From positions 1 through 14,199 of the forward strand of contig CAKSLU010000034.1 in assembly GCA_934474225.1 (NCBI GenBank): DNA of 14,199 bases, read 5' to 3'. This stretch comes from an uncultured Eubacteriales bacterium. Lineage in GTDB: Bacteria; Bacillota; Clostridia; Oscillospirales; CAG-272. The notes under the pieces are model-generated. The model was not told the DNA's origin. It saw only the letters and a list, made by a program, of their open reading frames with translations, and did not search any database. Each line of letters opens with the position of its first letter. Position 1 is the first letter of the stretch. This document shows positions 1 to 6,308 of this stretch, piece after piece. Position numbers and translations under genes: made by a program.

Positions 1-438
1 ATCTTCCAGGCCATGTCCGACGAATATACCTACCCGCGCCCCTACGGCAAGCTGATGCTGTCCGCGCTGATGCAGGAGGTGCTCTTCACCATCGCGCGCA
101 AGCTGACGCTCGGCTCGGGCGAGAAGCCGTCCGGCCTTGTCGAGCGCGTGACCGAATACATCCGCGAAAACTTCGCGGGCGACCTCTCCAATGAGGCCAT
201 CGGCAGGCACTTCAACTACCATCCCAACTACATCAACCGCGTGATGCAGAAGCACATCGGGCAGTCGCTGCACCAGTATGTGCTGTCCTGCCGCGTCTCC
301 CGCGCGCTGGAAATGCTGCAGACCACCAACCTCAGCGTGACCGAAGTCTCGGAGCGCGTCGGGTTCTCCTCCATCAAACATTTCTCGCAGACCTTCAAGA
401 GCATCTACGGCTATTCGCCGATTCATTTTAGGGATTGA
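1..438 (+). CDS. AraC-family transcriptional regulator, C-terminal part (5' end outside window)
   Basis: The reading frame is open from the window's first base, so the ATG at 13 is probably internal and the N-terminal sensor or cupin domain lies off the left edge. The last ~100 residues form the double helix-turn-helix DNA-binding domain of the AraC/XylS family. It starts near VERVTEYIRENF; the first HTH (LSNEAIGRHFNYHPNYINRV) is followed by the linker with QYVLSCRVSRALEML. The second HTH is LSVTEVSERVGFSSIKHFSQ, followed by the family hallmark FKSIYGYSPIHFRD near the end. The protein should act as a cytoplasmic transcription regulator. Its effector and target cannot be read from this fragment. 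It is separated from the ABC operon by a terminator and ~690 bp of repeats, so there is no evidence that it controls that operon. Family assignment is secure; function within the family is unknown. Confidence 0.93.
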   Translation: MFQAMSDEYTYPRPYGKLMLSALMQEVLFTIARKLTLGSGEKPSGLVERVTEYIRENFAGDLSNEAIGRHFNYHPNYINRVMQKHIGQSLHQYVLSCRVSRALEMLQTTNLSVTEVSERVGFSSIKHFSQTFKSIYGYSPIHFRD

Positions 439-457
439 TAAAAGAGAAGATATTGCA

Positions 458-489
458 GAAAACCGCCATACGGCGGTTTTCTTTGTTTT
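458..489 (+). terminator. Rho-independent terminator after the AraC-family gene
   Basis: A perfect 10-bp stem (GAAAACCGCC at 458-467, GGCGGTTTTC at 472-481) closes a 4-nt ATAC loop and is followed by a T-rich tract (TTTGTTTT). It lies 20 nt after the TGA stop. The A-run on the 5' side would also give a short U-tract on the opposite strand, but no minus-strand gene ends here. Confidence 0.85.
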
Positions 490-510
490 AGGCTTCCCCG
501 GTGGTAGAGA

Positions 511-575
511 CGGCGGGAGCGAGCCCCCGCCCTACGGTGTGTATACAGCTCCGCCATTCTGTAGGGGCGTGCTTC
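511..575. repeat. GC-rich intergenic module, copy 1
   Basis: The segment begins CGGCGGGAGCGAGCCCCCGC, which can pair as GGCGGG/CCCGCC. It continues through CCTACGGTGTGTATACAG and ends in TGTAGGGGCGTGCTTC. A second copy at 713-778 is nearly identical and differs mainly by one inserted C (AGCTCCGCC versus AGCTCCCGCC). A shortened copy lies at 6219-6247. It is placed directly next to a palindromic element in all three cases. Small open frames over it are by-products of high GC, with no ribosome binding site or codon structure. Confidence 0.8.
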
Positions 576-690
576 GGCTCCCCTGTGCAAGGGGAGCTGT
601 CACCGATAGGTGACTGAGGGGTTGTTCCGTGCCTTTGTAACAATCCCTCCGTCATGCTCCGCATGACACCTCCCTTTGCACAAGGGAGGC
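576..690. repeat. Imperfect terminal-inverted-repeat element, copy 1 (115 bp, short form)
   Basis: The left arm starts GGCTCCCCTGTGCAAGGGGA and the right arm ends TTGCACAAGGGAGGC. The two arms are imperfect reverse complements of each other over ~50 bp. Each arm is itself a hairpin and carries a tip hairpin: TCACC-GATA-GGTGA in the left arm and GTCATGC-TCC-GCATGAC in the right arm. The centre is GAGGGGTTGTTCC...TGTAACAATCCCTC, an inverted pair with one mismatch. No protein is encoded. The layout resembles a MITE-like or REP-like non-autonomous palindrome. Its origin and mobility are not shown by the sequence; no clear target-site duplication was found. Confidence 0.82.
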
Positions 691-712
691 GAAGATAGGT
701 ATGCACGGTAGG

Positions 713-778
713 CGGCGGGAGCGAGCCCCCGCCCTACGGTGTGTATACAGCTCCCGCCATTCTGTAGGGGCGTGCTTC
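713..778. repeat. GC-rich intergenic module, copy 2
   Basis: This is a direct repeat of 511-575 at an offset of 202-203 bp, with a single inserted C. Together with the following element it makes 713-992 an expanded duplicate of 511-690. This suggests either tandem duplication followed by divergence of one arm, or two insertions of the same composite unit. Confidence 0.8.
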
Positions 779-992
779 GGCTCCCCTGTGCAAGGGGTGA
801 GCTGTACGAGACGCGATGCGTCTCGCGGAGTTTTTCTTCGTCGGCTAAACACCGACGATTTCGCGAGCGAAACCGAAAAACATCCTGCCGAAGGTGACTG
901 AGGGGTTGTTCCATGCTTTTTCATTCTTTCTTTACTCTGTAACAATCCCTCCGTCATGCTCCGCATGACACCTCCCTTTGCACAAGGGAGGC
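779..992. repeat. Imperfect terminal-inverted-repeat element, copy 2 (214 bp, long left arm)
   Basis: It has the same ends and centre as copy 1. Its last 55 bp (938-992) are identical to 636-690. The left arm is lengthened: the small TCACC/GGTGA tip is replaced by a structured 82-bp module at 804-885, with a remnant AGGTGACTGAGGGG following. The module contains GAGACGC-GAT-GCGTCTC, TCGTCGG...CCGACGA and TTTCG-CGAG-CGAAA, with GTTTTTC/GAAAAAC closing the latter two. The spacer between the two centre repeats is also longer and T-rich (911-937). No coding potential is apparent. Confidence 0.82.
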
Positions 993-1040
993 TTGCGCCC
1001 GCTTTTTTGCATTCTTCACACAGCTTTCACGGCGGGGTGG

Positions 1041-1069
1041 TTGCATTCGGGAAAGTCCTGTGATATAAT
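1041..1069 (+). promoter_or_regulatory. Probable sigma-A promoter of the Gld-like ABC operon
   Basis: A perfect TATAAT (1064-1069) is preceded by TGA, giving an extended -10 (TGATATAAT). A weak -35 candidate, TTGCAT, lies at 1041-1046 with 17-bp spacing. The expected start near 1076 would leave a ~50-nt leader before the first ATG. It lies just downstream of the last palindromic element. No operator was recognised. Confidence 0.7.
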
Positions 1070-1125
1070 TAGGAAGATATTTTCATGCAAAATGCCCTGC
1101 GGGGCGGACATACAAGGAGAACAGC

Positions 1126-2064
1126 ATGCTGAAGGTTGAAAACCTGGTCAAAAAATACGGGCACGCGACGGCGCTGTCCGGCATCAGCTTTTCGGTGGAG
1201 GCGGGCGAGGTCGTCGGCTTTCTCGGGCCGAACGGCGCGGGCAAATCCACCACGATGAACATCATTACCGGCTTCATTTCCTCCAATGTCGGCAATGTGT
1301 GGATCGACGGCACCGAAATCCTCGAAAACCCGACCGAAGCCAAGAAAAAAATCGGCTACCTGCCCGAGCAGCCGCCGCTCTACCCCGAAATGACGGTGGA
1401 GGAATACTTAAACTTCGTCTACGAACTGCGCGCCTGCACCCTGCCGAAAAAAGCGCACATCGACGAGGTGCTGGCGGCGACGCGCATCACGGATGTGCGC
1501 GGGCGCGTCATCCGCAACCTCTCGAAGGGCTACAAACAGCGCGTGGGCATCTCGGCGGCGCTGGTCGCCAACCCGCCGCTCATCATCCTCGACGAGCCGA
1601 CCATCGGGCTTGACCCGAAGCAGATCATCGAGGTGCGCAGCCTGATCCGCGAGCTGGGGAAAAAGCACACGGTCATCCTCAGCACGCACATCCTCTCGGA
1701 GGCGCAGGCGGTGTGCGACCGCATGATTATCATCGACCACGGGCGCATCGTCGCCGACGGCAAGGCCGACGAGATCAATCGGTTCATCCGCGACAACCGC
1801 CGCTACAAGGCGACCATCGCCGCCCCGCAGGCGGAGGCGCTCGCCCTCATCAAAAAGCTGCCCGGTGTCGTTTACTGTGAAGCGCTTGCCGAGCGGGACG
1901 GCGACGCCACCGCCTTCCTCATCGAGGCGGAGCGCGGCATCGACGTGCGCAAGCCGCTCTTCTACGCGCTTGCCGAGCGGAGCTATCCCCTGCTCGGGCT
2001 GGAGGCGCTCGGTGCAAGCCTTGAGGACGTGTTCCTCAGCATCATTGCAAAGGAGGGCGACTGA
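1126..2064 (+). CDS. ABC transporter ATP-binding protein, GldA-like (ABC-2 exporter ATPase)
   Basis: This 312-residue cytoplasmic ATPase powers the exporter encoded downstream. All nucleotide-binding motifs are present: Walker A GPNGAGKST at 34-42, Q-loop Gln82 in LPEQPPLYPEMT, signature NLSKGYKQR at 131-139, Walker B LIILDEPT at 152-159, D-loop GLDP, and H-loop STH with His188. LSKGY instead of LSGGQ is usual for ABC-2 type ATPases. The ~100-residue tail after the ATPase core, rich in Ala and Glu, is typical of GldA/CcmA-type subunits. The start is supported by AAGGAGA at 1114-1120, 5 nt before the ATG. The stop overlaps the next gene's start (TGATG), implying translational coupling. The family is certain; the transported substrate is unknown. 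Confidence 0.95.
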   Translation: MLKVENLVKKYGHATALSGISFSVEAGEVVGFLGPNGAGKSTTMNIITGFISSNVGNVWIDGTEILENPTEAKKKIGYLPEQPPLYPEMTVEEYLNFVYELRACTLPKKAHIDEVLAATRITDVRGRVIRNLSKGYKQRVGISAALVANPPLIILDEPTIGLDPKQIIEVRSLIRELGKKHTVILSTHILSEAQAVCDRMIIIDHGRIVADGKADEINRFIRDNRRYKATIAAPQAEALALIKKLPGVVYCEALAERDGDATAFLIEAERGIDVRKPLFYALAERSYPLLGLEALGASLEDVFLSIIAKEGD

Positions 2065-2771
2065 TGTTTGCCATTTACAAGCGCGAACTGCGCTCTTATT
2101 TCACCACCGCGGTGGGCTATGTATTCCTCGCGATCATTGTGGCGCTCAGTGCCGTCGCGTTTTCGCTGACGACGATTCTGCAAGCTTCAAACGATGTGAC
2201 GACCTATTTCACGGTGCTGCTGTTCATCCTCATGGTGGCGCTGCCCGTCCTGACCATGAAGCTCTTCTCCGAGGAGCGCAAGATGCGCACCGAGCAGCTG
2301 CTGCTGACCGCGCCGGTCTCAATCGCCAAGATCGTGTCGGCGAAGTTCTTCGCGGCGTTCACGGTCTTCTTCGGCGCCAACCTGCTCTGTTCGCTCGCCT
2401 ACATCACCCTGTTTGTCTACAGTGACCCCGAGGGCGGCATCATCCTCGGCAACATCATCGCCATCACGCTGGTGGGCGCGGCGTTCATCGCCGTGGGCAT
2501 CTTCGTGTCCTCGCTGACCGAAAACCAGCTGGCCGCCGCCATCGGCACCTTCGGCATTCTGCTTGCCATGCTCGGCGTGGGGATGATCTCCTCGGTGATC
2601 CCGTGGTATCCCGTCCGCTATGTGCTCGGGTGGTTCTCGATCCTCACCCGCTACAGCAATTTCACAAACGGCTTTTTCGACTTCGCCGCCCTGTTCTACT
2701 ATGCGTCGGTCTGCTTCATCTTCCTGTTTCTGACCTGCCGCGTACTGGAACGCCGGCGCTACAGCGCGTAA
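2064..2771 (+). CDS. ABC-2 type permease, GldF-like
   Basis: This 235-residue integral membrane protein has about six predicted hydrophobic segments, near residues 14-38, 47-66, 91-118, 127-150, 158-180 and 207-227. The loop after segment 2 carries FSEERKMRTEQLLLTAP (68-84), a conserved cytoplasmic stretch of ABC-2 permeases that contacts the ATPase. The short basic C-terminus (LERRRYSA) is consistent with an inside end. Its ATG overlaps the ATPase stop by one base. Together the two genes form a complete half-transporter, probably working as a dimer. The order ATPase, permease, GldG-like protein matches the GldA-GldF-GldG set. In Bacteroidetes that set is linked to gliding, but it also occurs in non-motile Firmicutes, so no gliding role is inferred. 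Confidence 0.92.
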   Translation: MFAIYKRELRSYFTTAVGYVFLAIIVALSAVAFSLTTILQASNDVTTYFTVLLFILMVALPVLTMKLFSEERKMRTEQLLLTAPVSIAKIVSAKFFAAFTVFFGANLLCSLAYITLFVYSDPEGGIILGNIIAITLVGAAFIAVGIFVSSLTENQLAAAIGTFGILLAMLGVGMISSVIPWYPVRYVLGWFSILTRYSNFTNGFFDFAALFYYASVCFIFLFLTCRVLERRRYSA

Positions 2772-2783
2772 GGAGGTGCAGCC

Positions 2784-4304
2784 ATGAATCTGCTCAAGAA
2801 AAGAAGCCGCGGCTACACGTCCGTATCCGTGCTGATTACCGTCCTCGTGCTGGCGCTGGTCATGCTGCTGAACACCGCCTTCTCGGTGCTCGCCGCGCAC
2901 TATTCCCTCTTTGTTGACCTGACGGACACCGAGCTCTGGACCCTCTCCGACGAGGCGAAAAAGGTCATCGCCGAGGCGGACGGCGACATCACGATCACGT
3001 TCTGCCACGAGAAGGACTACATCGAGTCCGACGAAAAATACTATATGAAGTACATTTCCGGCACGGCGGAGGAGATCGCCAAGGCGTTCCCCAACGTGCA
3101 TGTCCGCTACGTCAACTCGATCCTCGAGCCGAAGCTGTTTGAGAAATACAAGTACACCGACGTCTCGACGATCAAGACGACCAGCGTCATCGTCGAGAGC
3201 GGCAGCGAATTCCGCGTGTATGCGGCGGACGCCTTCTTTGTGACCGACTCGAACACGAAGAACGTCTGGGCGTACAACGGTGAGGAGATCTTCGCCGCCG
3301 CCTTCCTCGCGGTGACCGCCGCCGAAACGCCGCTGGCCTGCTTCACCACGGGGCACGGCGAGAGCGTGGACGCCGCCTTCATCAACACGATCACCAAGGC
3401 GGGCTATGAGGCGCGGACCATCGACCTCACGAAAGAGGACATCCCCGCCGACTGCCGCCTCGTCATCATCAACGACCCGCGCTATGACCTCGCAGGCTAC
3501 AACCTCTACGACAAGGACGCCGTCTCCGAGATCGCGAAGATCGACAAGTTCCTGGACGAAAACGGCACGCTGATGGTCTTCAAGGACCCCGACACAAGCT
3601 ACCTCAAGAACCTCGAGGAATACCTCTACGAGTGGGGCGTGGTCTTCGCGGACGGCGTGGTCGTGGACAACTCGGACTCCATCACGTCCGACGGACAGTC
3701 GCTGGTCGCCACCTACCCGTCCGGCACGCTGGCCTCCAGCATCCACAAGGACATCAGCAGCCTTGCATCCCCCCCGAAGACGATCGTCAAGTACGCAAGC
3801 CCGATCACGGTCTCCGACCTCTTTACGGCAGGGCGTGACGAAAACGGCGTGAAGACCAACACCTGGACCTACTCGGGCAACACCGCCTACCGTGAGCTCT
3901 CCGCCGTGCTGACCGCGGGCAAGACCGCCGAGGTGACGGAGGACGGGCAGGTCATCGACCGCACGGGCGGCTACAACCTGATGACCGTCACCCGCGAAAT
4001 GAACACCATCAACAATGACACCTACTACGGCTACGTTCTTGCGGCGGGCACGCGCTTCTTCACCTCGCCCGACTATCTCGAATCCAATGTCTACGCCAAC
4101 GAGAACATTCTCTACTACGCGCTGCGCGTGATGGGCAGAGAAAAGGTCCCCGCCGACATTCCGTTCAAGGAATTTGCCAACACCAAGATCGAGGACATGA
4201 CCACCGCCGAGGCGACCCGCGCGGCCATCCTCCTGATCGCAGTGATCCCGCTTGTCACGGCGGCGGCCGGCATTGTTGTCACCACGAGGAGAAAGTATAA
4301 ATGA
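2784..4304 (+). CDS. GldG-family ABC-type auxiliary protein (membrane-anchored extracellular domain)
   Basis: This 506-residue protein has one N-terminal membrane segment (about 14-37) and one C-terminal segment (about 477-500) followed by the basic end TTRRKYK. This topology leaves a large domain of about 440 residues outside the cell. The central region contains FTTGHGE (187-193) and LVIINDPRYDL, both typical of the GldG / 'ABC-type uncharacterised transport system' family, whose fold resembles a glutamine-amidotransferase-like domain. LWTLSDEAKKVI just after the first segment is also characteristic. The start is supported by AGGAGGT at 2771-2777, 6 nt before the ATG and overlapping the upstream stop. 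The stop overlaps the next ATG (ATGA). It probably forms the extracytoplasmic partner of the exporter; the biochemical role is not known. Confidence 0.9.
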   Translation: MNLLKKRSRGYTSVSVLITVLVLALVMLLNTAFSVLAAHYSLFVDLTDTELWTLSDEAKKVIAEADGDITITFCHEKDYIESDEKYYMKYISGTAEEIAKAFPNVHVRYVNSILEPKLFEKYKYTDVSTIKTTSVIVESGSEFRVYAADAFFVTDSNTKNVWAYNGEEIFAAAFLAVTAAETPLACFTTGHGESVDAAFINTITKAGYEARTIDLTKEDIPADCRLVIINDPRYDLAGYNLYDKDAVSEIAKIDKFLDENGTLMVFKDPDTSYLKNLEEYLYEWGVVFADGVVVDNSDSITSDGQSLVATYPSGTLASSIHKDISSLASPPKTIVKYASPITVSDLFTAGRDENGVKTNTWTYSGNTAYRELSAVLTAGKTAEVTEDGQVIDRTGGYNLMTVTREMNTINNDTYYGYVLAAGTRFFTSPDYLESNVYANENILYYALRVMGREKVPADIPFKEFANTKIEDMTTAEATRAAILLIAVIPLVTAAAGIVVTTRRKYK

Positions 4305-5821
4305 AAAAGAAACTGACCGCGGCGATCGCCGTCGCCGTGCTGTTCTGTGTGCTGCTTGCGGTCTACCTGCTCGTCGTCGTCCCGATGATGAACGCGGAGA
4401 AGGAGCCGGAGGAGACTACGGCGGTCTCGCTCGTCCCCGGCGAGGTCGAGGGCGTGCGCGGCCGCATCCAGATGTTCGACCAGATTACCTCGGACAAGGT
4501 GCAGTCGCTCTACGTCCACAACAGCTACGGCACCTATGAGCTGGTGCGCGAGGACGGCTCGCTCGTGCTCAAAGGGCACGAGAACCTGCTGCTCAATGCC
4601 GAAAAGCTGGCGCAGGCGGTGGTCAACGCGGGCTACACCCTCTCCACCTACAACGCCAAGGTGACCGAGGAGGACTTCGCCAAATACGGCCTCGCCCCCG
4701 GCGAGAGCGACAACTACTATGTGCTGACCTCCACCGCAGGCAAGCGCTACACCGTCTACATCGGCGACCGCACGCTGGCGGGCGACGGCTACTATGCCCG
4801 CTATGAGGGCAGAGACGCGATGTATGTCCTCGATGACAGCATCGACGGCGACCTGCTCGCCCCGGCGACAGCGTTGGTGCGCCCGCTGCTTGCCTACCCC
4901 TCCAAGCTCAACAGCTACTACCTGATGCAGACCTTTCTCCTTGCGCGCGGCGAGGAGACTTTCCTCTCCGCCACCTATCTCGACCCCGACCGCCGAAATG
5001 AGCTTGCCGCGATGAGCGTGCAGCTGATTACCTACCCCGGCGAGTACCCGGCGGGCGAGTACTATGACGATGTGCTCTCCCTGTTCTGCGATTTTAAGGG
5101 CAGCGAGGTGGTCGGCATCGACTTCTCGGATGAGGCGCTCGAATCCTTCGGGCTGAAGACGCCCGCCTACACGCTCTATGCGGTCAACACCGCCGTGGAC
5201 GACGACGGCAATCCGCAGAGCCTTGTGGAAAACTTCATCACCTTCAGCGAAAAGCAGCGCGACGCGGACGGCAGCGAGTTCTACTACGCCGCGTCCTACA
5301 CCTTCGGCGTGATTGCCCGCGTGGAGCAGATCACGGTTGACTTTCTCGAATGGAACCTCGAAAAGTGGGTCAGCCCGTATGTCTTCCAGGTGAACATTCA
5401 GAATGTGGCGGAGATTTCCTTTGCCGCAGAGGGGCTTGACGAGACCTTCACGCTCGGCGGCAAGGACAACGACAGCCTGACCGTCACCGGCAAGGTCGCA
5501 GGCAAGGTGGAGGATGTGAAAAACTTCCGCCAGCTGTGGAAGGTGCTGCTCTCGGTCACCGAGGAGGGCACGGCAACCTTTGACGAGACCGAGCGGGATG
5601 CGATTGTCAGAGATGACAACCTGCTGCTCACGCTGTCGGTGCGCACCAAGGCGGGCAACGAGCGGGTGTACAAGTTCTACCCGTATTCCGACCGCCGCGT
5701 GTATTATACGATAAACGGCAGCGGCGAATTCTATGTCAACCGCACGATGTTAGACAAGGTGATTGCCGATGTCCGCCGCGTGCAGGCGGGCGAGACCGTC
5801 AACCCCGACACGAAGTATTGA
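4301..5821 (+). CDS. DUF4340 domain-containing membrane-anchored protein
   Basis: This 506-residue protein has an N-terminal signal-anchor (basic MKKK, hydrophobic to about residue 28) and a long, mostly beta-rich exported part with no second membrane segment. The repeated pattern of DKVQSLYVHN, YTVYIGDRTLAGDGYYARYEG and YVLDDSIDGDLLAPATALV is the style of DUF4340 proteins, which regularly follow Gld-type ABC genes. It overlaps the upstream gene by 4 nt and has GAGGAG at 4286-4291, supporting co-translation. No catalytic motif was seen. It is likely an extracytoplasmic subunit of the same exporter complex; this is inferred from gene order. A 20-bp tandem duplication covers its last codons and stop. 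Confidence 0.87.
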   Translation: MKKKLTAAIAVAVLFCVLLAVYLLVVVPMMNAEKEPEETTAVSLVPGEVEGVRGRIQMFDQITSDKVQSLYVHNSYGTYELVREDGSLVLKGHENLLLNAEKLAQAVVNAGYTLSTYNAKVTEEDFAKYGLAPGESDNYYVLTSTAGKRYTVYIGDRTLAGDGYYARYEGRDAMYVLDDSIDGDLLAPATALVRPLLAYPSKLNSYYLMQTFLLARGEETFLSATYLDPDRRNELAAMSVQLITYPGEYPAGEYYDDVLSLFCDFKGSEVVGIDFSDEALESFGLKTPAYTLYAVNTAVDDDGNPQSLVENFITFSEKQRDADGSEFYYAASYTFGVIARVEQITVDFLEWNLEKWVSPYVFQVNIQNVAEISFAAEGLDETFTLGGKDNDSLTVTGKVAGKVEDVKNFRQLWKVLLSVTEEGTATFDETERDAIVRDDNLLLTLSVRTKAGNERVYKFYPYSDRRVYYTINGSGEFYVNRTMLDKVIADVRRVQAGETVNPDTKY

Positions 5822-5851
5822 TATATTATATGAAGTATTGATATATTATAT
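5812..5851 (+). repeat. Perfect 20-bp tandem duplication across the DUF4340 stop codon
   Basis: GAAGTATTGATATATTATAT occurs at 5812-5831 and again without change at 5832-5851. The first copy includes the last two codons and the TGA; the second is untranslated. The AT-rich repeat stands out in a GC-rich genome and looks like a recent slippage event. Confidence 0.95.
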
Positions 5852-5859
5852 AAGGATAG

Positions 5860-5893
5860 AAAAAGAACCTTTCCGCGGAAAGGTTCTTTTTTT
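5860..5893 (+). terminator. Rho-independent terminator of the ABC operon
   Basis: A perfect stem GAACCTTTCC (5865-5874) / GGAAAGGTTC (5877-5886) is extended by AAAAA/TTTTT and followed by T5887-5893. It is nearly symmetrical and could work weakly on the other strand. It begins 38 nt after the DUF4340 stop. Confidence 0.92.
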
Positions 5894-6019
5894 GCGGGTA
5901 CGGCATTTGTGCACCGCCCCCACCTTTTCGTAGGGGCGACCATCGGTCGCCCGCTTTTTGCCGTAGTAGATGCGGACCGCCCCAGACGCCGGTCCCTACA
6001 AAGGTTGGTGCGTGTTTTA
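5894..6019. repeat. Intergenic segment with hairpins; no gene seen
   Basis: This GC-rich non-coding stretch contains a perfect hairpin GGGCGACC-ATC-GGTCGCCC (5934-5952). It also holds a looser inverted pair, CACCTTTTCGTAGGGGCGAC (5921-5940) against GGTCCCTACAAAGGTTGGTG (5991-6010). The TAGGGGCG core resembles the end of the GC-rich module at 511-575 and 713-778. I see no start codon with a ribosome binding site and no protein-like composition. Confidence 0.6.
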
Positions 6020-6215
6020 GGCTCCCCTGTGCAAGGGGAGCTGGCGTGGAACACGCCTGAGGGGTTGTTCCTTTACCATGTAACAATCCCTCCGTCGGCG
6101 ACGCCTCAGGATGTTTTTCGGTTTCGCTCGCGAAATCGTCGGTGTTCAGCCGACGAAGAAAAACTCCGCGAGACGCTGCGCGTCTCGTACACCTCACCCT
6201 TTGCCGGGGGGAGGC
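6020..6215. repeat. Imperfect terminal-inverted-repeat element, copy 3 (196 bp, long right arm)
   Basis: The left end GGCTCCCCTGTGCAAGGGGA and the centre GAGGGGTTGTTCC...TGTAACAATCCCTC match copies 1 and 2 in the same orientation. The left tip is a new hairpin, GGCGTG-GAA-CACGCC. The right arm carries the 82-bp module at 6109-6190, reverse-complemented relative to 804-885. By manual alignment the two modules differ at 3 of 82 positions: one change in the TAAACA loop region and two in the GAT loop. The right arm ends GGGGGGAGGC and retains the GTGA variant seen in copy 2's long left arm. A truncated GC-rich module follows at 6219-6247. Confidence 0.82.
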
Positions 6216-6275
6216 TTGACGGCGGGAGCGAGCCACCGCCCTACGGTATGTAAACCATCGGAACCTTATACACGC

Positions 6276-6302
6276 AAAAAAGGCGGCATCCGCCGCCTTT
6301 TT
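6276..6302 (-). terminator. Rho-independent terminator of the pilus operon, possibly bidirectional
   Basis: The stem GGCGGC (6282-6287) / GCCGCC (6292-6297) with loop ATCC is flanked by A6276-6281 and T6298-6302. It can therefore end transcripts from either side. It lies 7 nt beyond the stop of the last pilus-operon gene, which is read leftwards. Confidence 0.88.
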
Positions 6303-6308
6303 ATACAT

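Noticed and set aside
600..966. Several small open frames over 488-966 that could pass as hypothetical proteins
   Set aside because: They lie in palindromic repeats, lack ribosome binding sites, and look alike only because the repeat is duplicated.
511..992. Possible CRISPR array, because similar units recur
   Set aside because: There are only two copies, of unequal length, with hairpin-rich units and no regular spacers, and no cas genes are nearby.
2319..3746. 475-residue minus-strand open frame opposite the permease and GldG-like genes
   Set aside because: It is a shadow of two well-supported coupled genes and has a biased Asp/Val/Arg composition without recognisable domains.
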